Shown piece after piece: positions 5,845 to 8,246 of a stretch of 8,246 nucleotides of DNA (the stretch's first letter is position 1; every line of letters begins with the position of its first letter). Position numbers and translations under genes: made by a program. The notes under the pieces were generated by a model, which saw only the letters and a program-made list of their open reading frames with translations, was not told the origin of the DNA and ran no database searches. Source of the DNA: a candidate division WWE3 bacterium RIFOXYC2_FULL_42_13. GTDB lineage: Bacteria; Patescibacteriota; WWE3; UBA101185; UBA10185. The stretch lies in assembly GCA_001773255.1 (NCBI GenBank), contig MEWF01000010.1, positions 39,821 through 48,066 on the forward strand, read 5' to 3'.

Positions 5845-6765
5845 TTAAAAAAGTCCCAGTTGGTTCTCGTCGGGTAGTTGAGAAGAATCTTTTGTGGTTT
5901 CACCTGGCAGTAGTCCCAGTCTTTTCATTAAAGATTTGAAATTGTACTTGCTCAACTCGGCAAAAACTTTTTCCTTATCATACCCCGGATATTTTACATC
6001 GCTTAATGTAACTCCTGAAGGAACATCCGTAATAAGAGTGGCAAGTTTTTTGCTCATCAAGGCTTGTTCGTAATTTTCCAATAATTTTTCTTTTAAACTT
6101 TCGGGAGTTACTTTATCAATATTTCTATAAATTTCTTCAACCGACCCGAACTGATCTATTAACTTAACGGCAGTTTTCTCACCTATGCCGTAGACTCCGG
6201 GGATGTTATCGCTGGGGTCGCCGCGTAAACCTTTATAATCTGCGATTTTGTCGGGAGCAAATCCGAGACGGGCAGAGACTTCATCTTTTCCCACCCACTC
6301 AAGCTTGCCCTTCTTGTCGGGGACCATAAGCATTACGTTCTTTCCTGCGAGTTGCCACAGGTCACGGTCGTTTGAAGCAATTATCACATCTACTTTTCCG
6401 GAAAAATTCAGCGCCAGGGTAGCAATCACATCGTCAGCTTCGTACCCCTCGACTAAAACCTGCCTAACACCGAACGCACTTAACATGTCCAAAGTTTTAG
6501 GTATCTGAGAAGACAGGGAATCCTCCATGGGTTTTCTGTGCGCCTTATAAGATGTAAAATCCCCGACACGGAAAGTAGGCTTTTCCCCGTCGAGCGCTGC
6601 CACTAAATAGTCGGGTTTAACCTGCGTTAGCATATTTATCAGCATCGAAGTAACACCATACACGGCGTTTGTAGGCTCTCCGTTTGCATCACGGAAGCTC
6701 GGGGGCAATGCATGATACGCCCGGTGTAAAAAATTAAATGTGTCTATCAGGAGAAGTTTTGGCAT
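5845..6765 (-). CDS. Stand-alone 5'-3' exonuclease (Pol I N-terminal domain type), C-terminal clamp motif
   Basis: This 306-residue flap/5' nuclease is equivalent to the N-terminal domain of DNA polymerase I but ends where a polymerase would continue. It should remove RNA primers and 5' flaps during Okazaki fragment processing and repair. Metal-binding acidic residues are visible: Asp8 (LLIDTFN), Asp59 (ALDG), Glu109/Asp111/Asp112 (EADD), Asp133 and Asp135 (NDRD), and Asp183 and Asp186 (RGDPSDNIPG). The helix-hairpin-helix GIGEKTA is at 193-199. The final five residues, 302-306, are QLGLF, close to the beta-clamp-binding consensus QL(S/D)LF, after a flexible-looking segment (290-301). Recruitment to the sliding clamp is therefore likely, but it is inferred from the motif. 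It sits between metG (1-base gap) and nth (2-base gap). No Shine-Dalgarno is seen. Confidence 0.95.
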   Translation of the reverse strand: MPKLLLIDTFNFLHRAYHALPPSFRDANGEPTNAVYGVTSMLINMLTQVKPDYLVAALDGEKPTFRVGDFTSYKAHRKPMEDSLSSQIPKTLDMLSAFGVRQVLVEGYEADDVIATLALNFSGKVDVIIASNDRDLWQLAGKNVMLMVPDKKGKLEWVGKDEVSARLGFAPDKIADYKGLRGDPSDNIPGVYGIGEKTAVKLIDQFGSVEEIYRNIDKVTPESLKEKLLENYEQALMSKKLATLITDVPSGVTLSDVKYPGYDKEKVFAELSKYNFKSLMKRLGLLPGETTKDSSQLPDENQLGLF

Positions 6766-6766
6766 A

Positions 6767-8185
6767 TTACAGACGCGGGAACAACTGGTCTTTCAAAGAA
6801 ATTTTTTCTTTACCGAAAACCGCAGAGAGCTTCGACGCAGTTTCAGGTATAAACGGTTCTAGGTAATTAATTATTTCTCTGAGTTCGTTAATTTCCCAGG
6901 TTAAAATTTGCTTTAAATGAGGAGCATCTTTGATCGCCCAAGGCTTGTTATCGTTTATGTGTTTATCCAGTACCCCGAGCTTTGACCAGACGTGCTGAAC
7001 TGCTAAATCAACTCTGAAGTTATTGAAATACTCGGTAAAAGTCTCGTCCCACTTTTTTAGCTCGGGTACCGGAAATTCAAATCCTGAAGTTTCAGCAAGA
7101 CGCGCCAAACGGGAAGCAGTATTTCCTAATCCGTTCGCAAGGTCCGCGTTGTACACCTGCTTAATATGGTCGACGGATATATCTACGTCCTCAATTACAG
7201 GACCGTGCTTGATGAAATAATATCTGACGGCATCCGCCCCAAACCGAGTAACAAGTTCCGACGGCCTTATTATGTTGCCCTTTGATTTGCTGATTTTTTC
7301 TCCATTGAGGTTTACAAATCCGTGCACATAAATTGTAGAAGGGAGTGTTTTCCCCGCACTCTTCAGCATGGCCGGCCACAGCAAAGCGTGCCATCTTGCG
7401 TTATCTTTTCCGAGAACATGAATAATGTGTGTTTCGTCATTCCAAAAATTCTCGGGCTCTGCAGCCGTAAAATAATTTATCAGGGCGTCGAACCAGACAT
7501 ATATAACGTGACCGGGGTCATTCGGTGTCTGGATTCCCCAACCGACTTTATAACTCGGTCTCGTAACTGGAAGGTCGTTTATTCCCTGCTCAATAAAAGA
7601 GAGCATTTCTTTTCTCTTACCTTCAGGTAATACAAAGCCCTTTGTTTCGAGTAGTTGTTTTAAAAAGTCCGAATACTCACTCCATTTGAAAAAATAGTTT
7701 TCTTCTTCGACTTTTTGAATATCGCGGGTAGGGTGCAGGAGACATTTTCCGTCCGCATCTAATTCCGAAAGTGTTTTATAAGCCTCACATCCTTCACAGT
7801 AAAGACCGGTGTAATTACCTTTATAAATGTCGCCTTTATTAAAAACAGCTTGAAAGAAGTTTTTAGCCGTTTCATGGTGGTCGGAGTCAGTAGTTCTTAT
7901 GAAGCGGTTGTAAGACAGATTCAAAGCATCCAACTCGGTTTTATCCTTAGAGGAAATTTCATCCACGTGTTCCTTTGGGGTAATGCCTCTTTTTTCGGCT
8001 GCTTTCTGATTGGTAGAACCATACTCGTCGGTACCCGTCAAAAAGTAAACGTTTTCCTTGCCTAATAAACCGCGGTAGTAACGGGCAAGACAATCAGCCA
8101 ATATTTTCTGGTAGGCATGGCCGATATGTATGACATCATTTGTGTAATCAATTGCGGTTGTAATTAATACCTTTTTCTTGTCCAT
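6767..8185 (-). CDS. metG: Methionyl-tRNA synthetase
   Basis: This 472-residue class I synthetase charges tRNA-Met with methionine in the cytoplasm. The N-terminus VLITTAIDYTND leads to the HIGH motif (20-23), and KISKS is at 297-301 for ATP binding. A single zinc knuckle in the connective peptide is intact: Cys130, Cys133, Cys148 and His151, in the order C-x2-C then C-x2-H, the Thermus-like single-zinc type. The anticodon-binding helical domain starts near 340 and the protein ends with the typical LFPRL. There is no C-terminal EMAP-II-like tRNA-binding domain, so this is the short form. The usual GTDEHG motif reads GTDEYG (51-56). The frame could extend to a TTG at 8230, but homology begins at the ATG at 8185, and a -10-like element lies in the extra stretch, so 8185 is preferred. 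It is first of three minus-strand genes. Confidence 0.96.
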   Translation of the reverse strand: MDKKKVLITTAIDYTNDVIHIGHAYQKILADCLARYYRGLLGKENVYFLTGTDEYGSTNQKAAEKRGITPKEHVDEISSKDKTELDALNLSYNRFIRTTDSDHHETAKNFFQAVFNKGDIYKGNYTGLYCEGCEAYKTLSELDADGKCLLHPTRDIQKVEEENYFFKWSEYSDFLKQLLETKGFVLPEGKRKEMLSFIEQGINDLPVTRPSYKVGWGIQTPNDPGHVIYVWFDALINYFTAAEPENFWNDETHIIHVLGKDNARWHALLWPAMLKSAGKTLPSTIYVHGFVNLNGEKISKSKGNIIRPSELVTRFGADAVRYYFIKHGPVIEDVDISVDHIKQVYNADLANGLGNTASRLARLAETSGFEFPVPELKKWDETFTEYFNNFRVDLAVQHVWSKLGVLDKHINDNKPWAIKDAPHLKQILTWEINELREIINYLEPFIPETASKLSAVFGKEKISLKDQLFPRL

Positions 8186-8195
8186 AAGTACCGTT

Positions 8196-8204
8196 ATTCT
8201 ACCA
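8196..8204 (-). promoter_or_regulatory. Candidate extended -10 (TG-G-TAGAAT) for the metG-exonuclease-nth operon
   Basis: On the minus strand, TGGTAGAAT ends 10 bases before the metG ATG at 8185. This is the same extended -10 plus TAGAAT as in front of the gene at 4611. A start about 6-7 bases downstream of the hexamer would leave an untranslated leader of only 3-4 bases, so the mRNA would be effectively leaderless. No convincing -35 box is seen at 16-18 bases upstream (ACGGAA at 17). It lies inside the TTG-extended reading frame, which supports the later ATG start. Confidence 0.42.
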
Positions 8205-8246
8205 CTACCGCTCTTTTCTTCCGTGGACAAACAACTGGTAACCCAG

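Noticed and set aside
6795..6811. AT-rich inverted repeat (AAAGAA ... TTCTTT) as a terminator
   Set aside because: It lies inside the metG coding region, has no GC stem, no following T-run, and is explained by Lys/Glu/Phe codons.
8186..8230. Upstream TTG start for metG adding 15 residues
   Set aside because: MetRS homology begins right after the ATG at 8185, the extra stretch is Ser/Gly-rich without family features, and it contains a promoter-like element.
1..8246. Recoded UGA (glycine) as in Gracilibacteria or SR1
   Set aside because: UGA ends the kinase, aldolase and dehydrogenase exactly at family-typical lengths and within ATGA overlaps, so the standard code applies.

Overview
This is a gene-dense bacterial window (about 98% coding, gaps of 1-32 bases, standard code with TAA, TGA and TAG all used as stops). 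It looks like a fragment of a small-genome lineage, most plausibly a Candidate Phyla Radiation (Patescibacteria) member such as a Microgenomates or Katanobacteria relative. The basis is indirect: split transketolase subunits, compact single-domain versions of housekeeping enzymes, no convincing Shine-Dalgarno sequence in front of any start, and -10-like hexamers sitting almost directly on start codons, as in leaderless transcription. Use of TGA as a stop argues against the UGA=Gly groups (Gracilibacteria, Absconditabacteria). The taxonomic call is inference.

Plus strand, 1-5174: a carbon-metabolism operon with two membrane-anchored proteins embedded in it. In order: the 3' end of the transketolase N-terminal (TPP-binding) subunit; a one-TM extracytoplasmic protein with a PrcB-like C-terminal domain; the transketolase C-terminal subunit; a PfkB/ribokinase-family sugar kinase; a class II ketose-bisphosphate aldolase; a D-2-hydroxyacid dehydrogenase of the glyoxylate/hydroxypyruvate reductase type; and a one-TM protein with a cupredoxin-like domain that has no copper ligands. 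Kinase, aldolase and dehydrogenase are joined by 4-base ATGA overlaps, so they are probably translationally coupled. Together transketolase, kinase and aldolase could interconvert pentose, hexose and triose phosphates; the kinase may stand in for a classical phosphofructokinase, and the dehydrogenase may dispose of or recycle NADH through a small hydroxyacid.

Minus strand, 8185-5207: a compact information-processing operon read metG (methionyl-tRNA synthetase), then a stand-alone 5'-3' exonuclease (the N-terminal domain of Pol I as a separate protein, ending in a beta-clamp-binding-like QLGLF), then nth (endonuclease III), with gaps of 1 and 2 bases. It converges on the plus-strand operon across 32 bases with no recognisable terminator.

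I see no RNA genes, CRISPR array, insertion sequence, attachment site or long repeat. I do not see a clear new multi-gene system. The most interesting signals are the leaderless-type promoters in front of both membrane proteins and metG, the clamp motif on the free exonuclease, the ligand-less cupredoxin, and a membrane-protein gene lodged between two halves of one enzyme.
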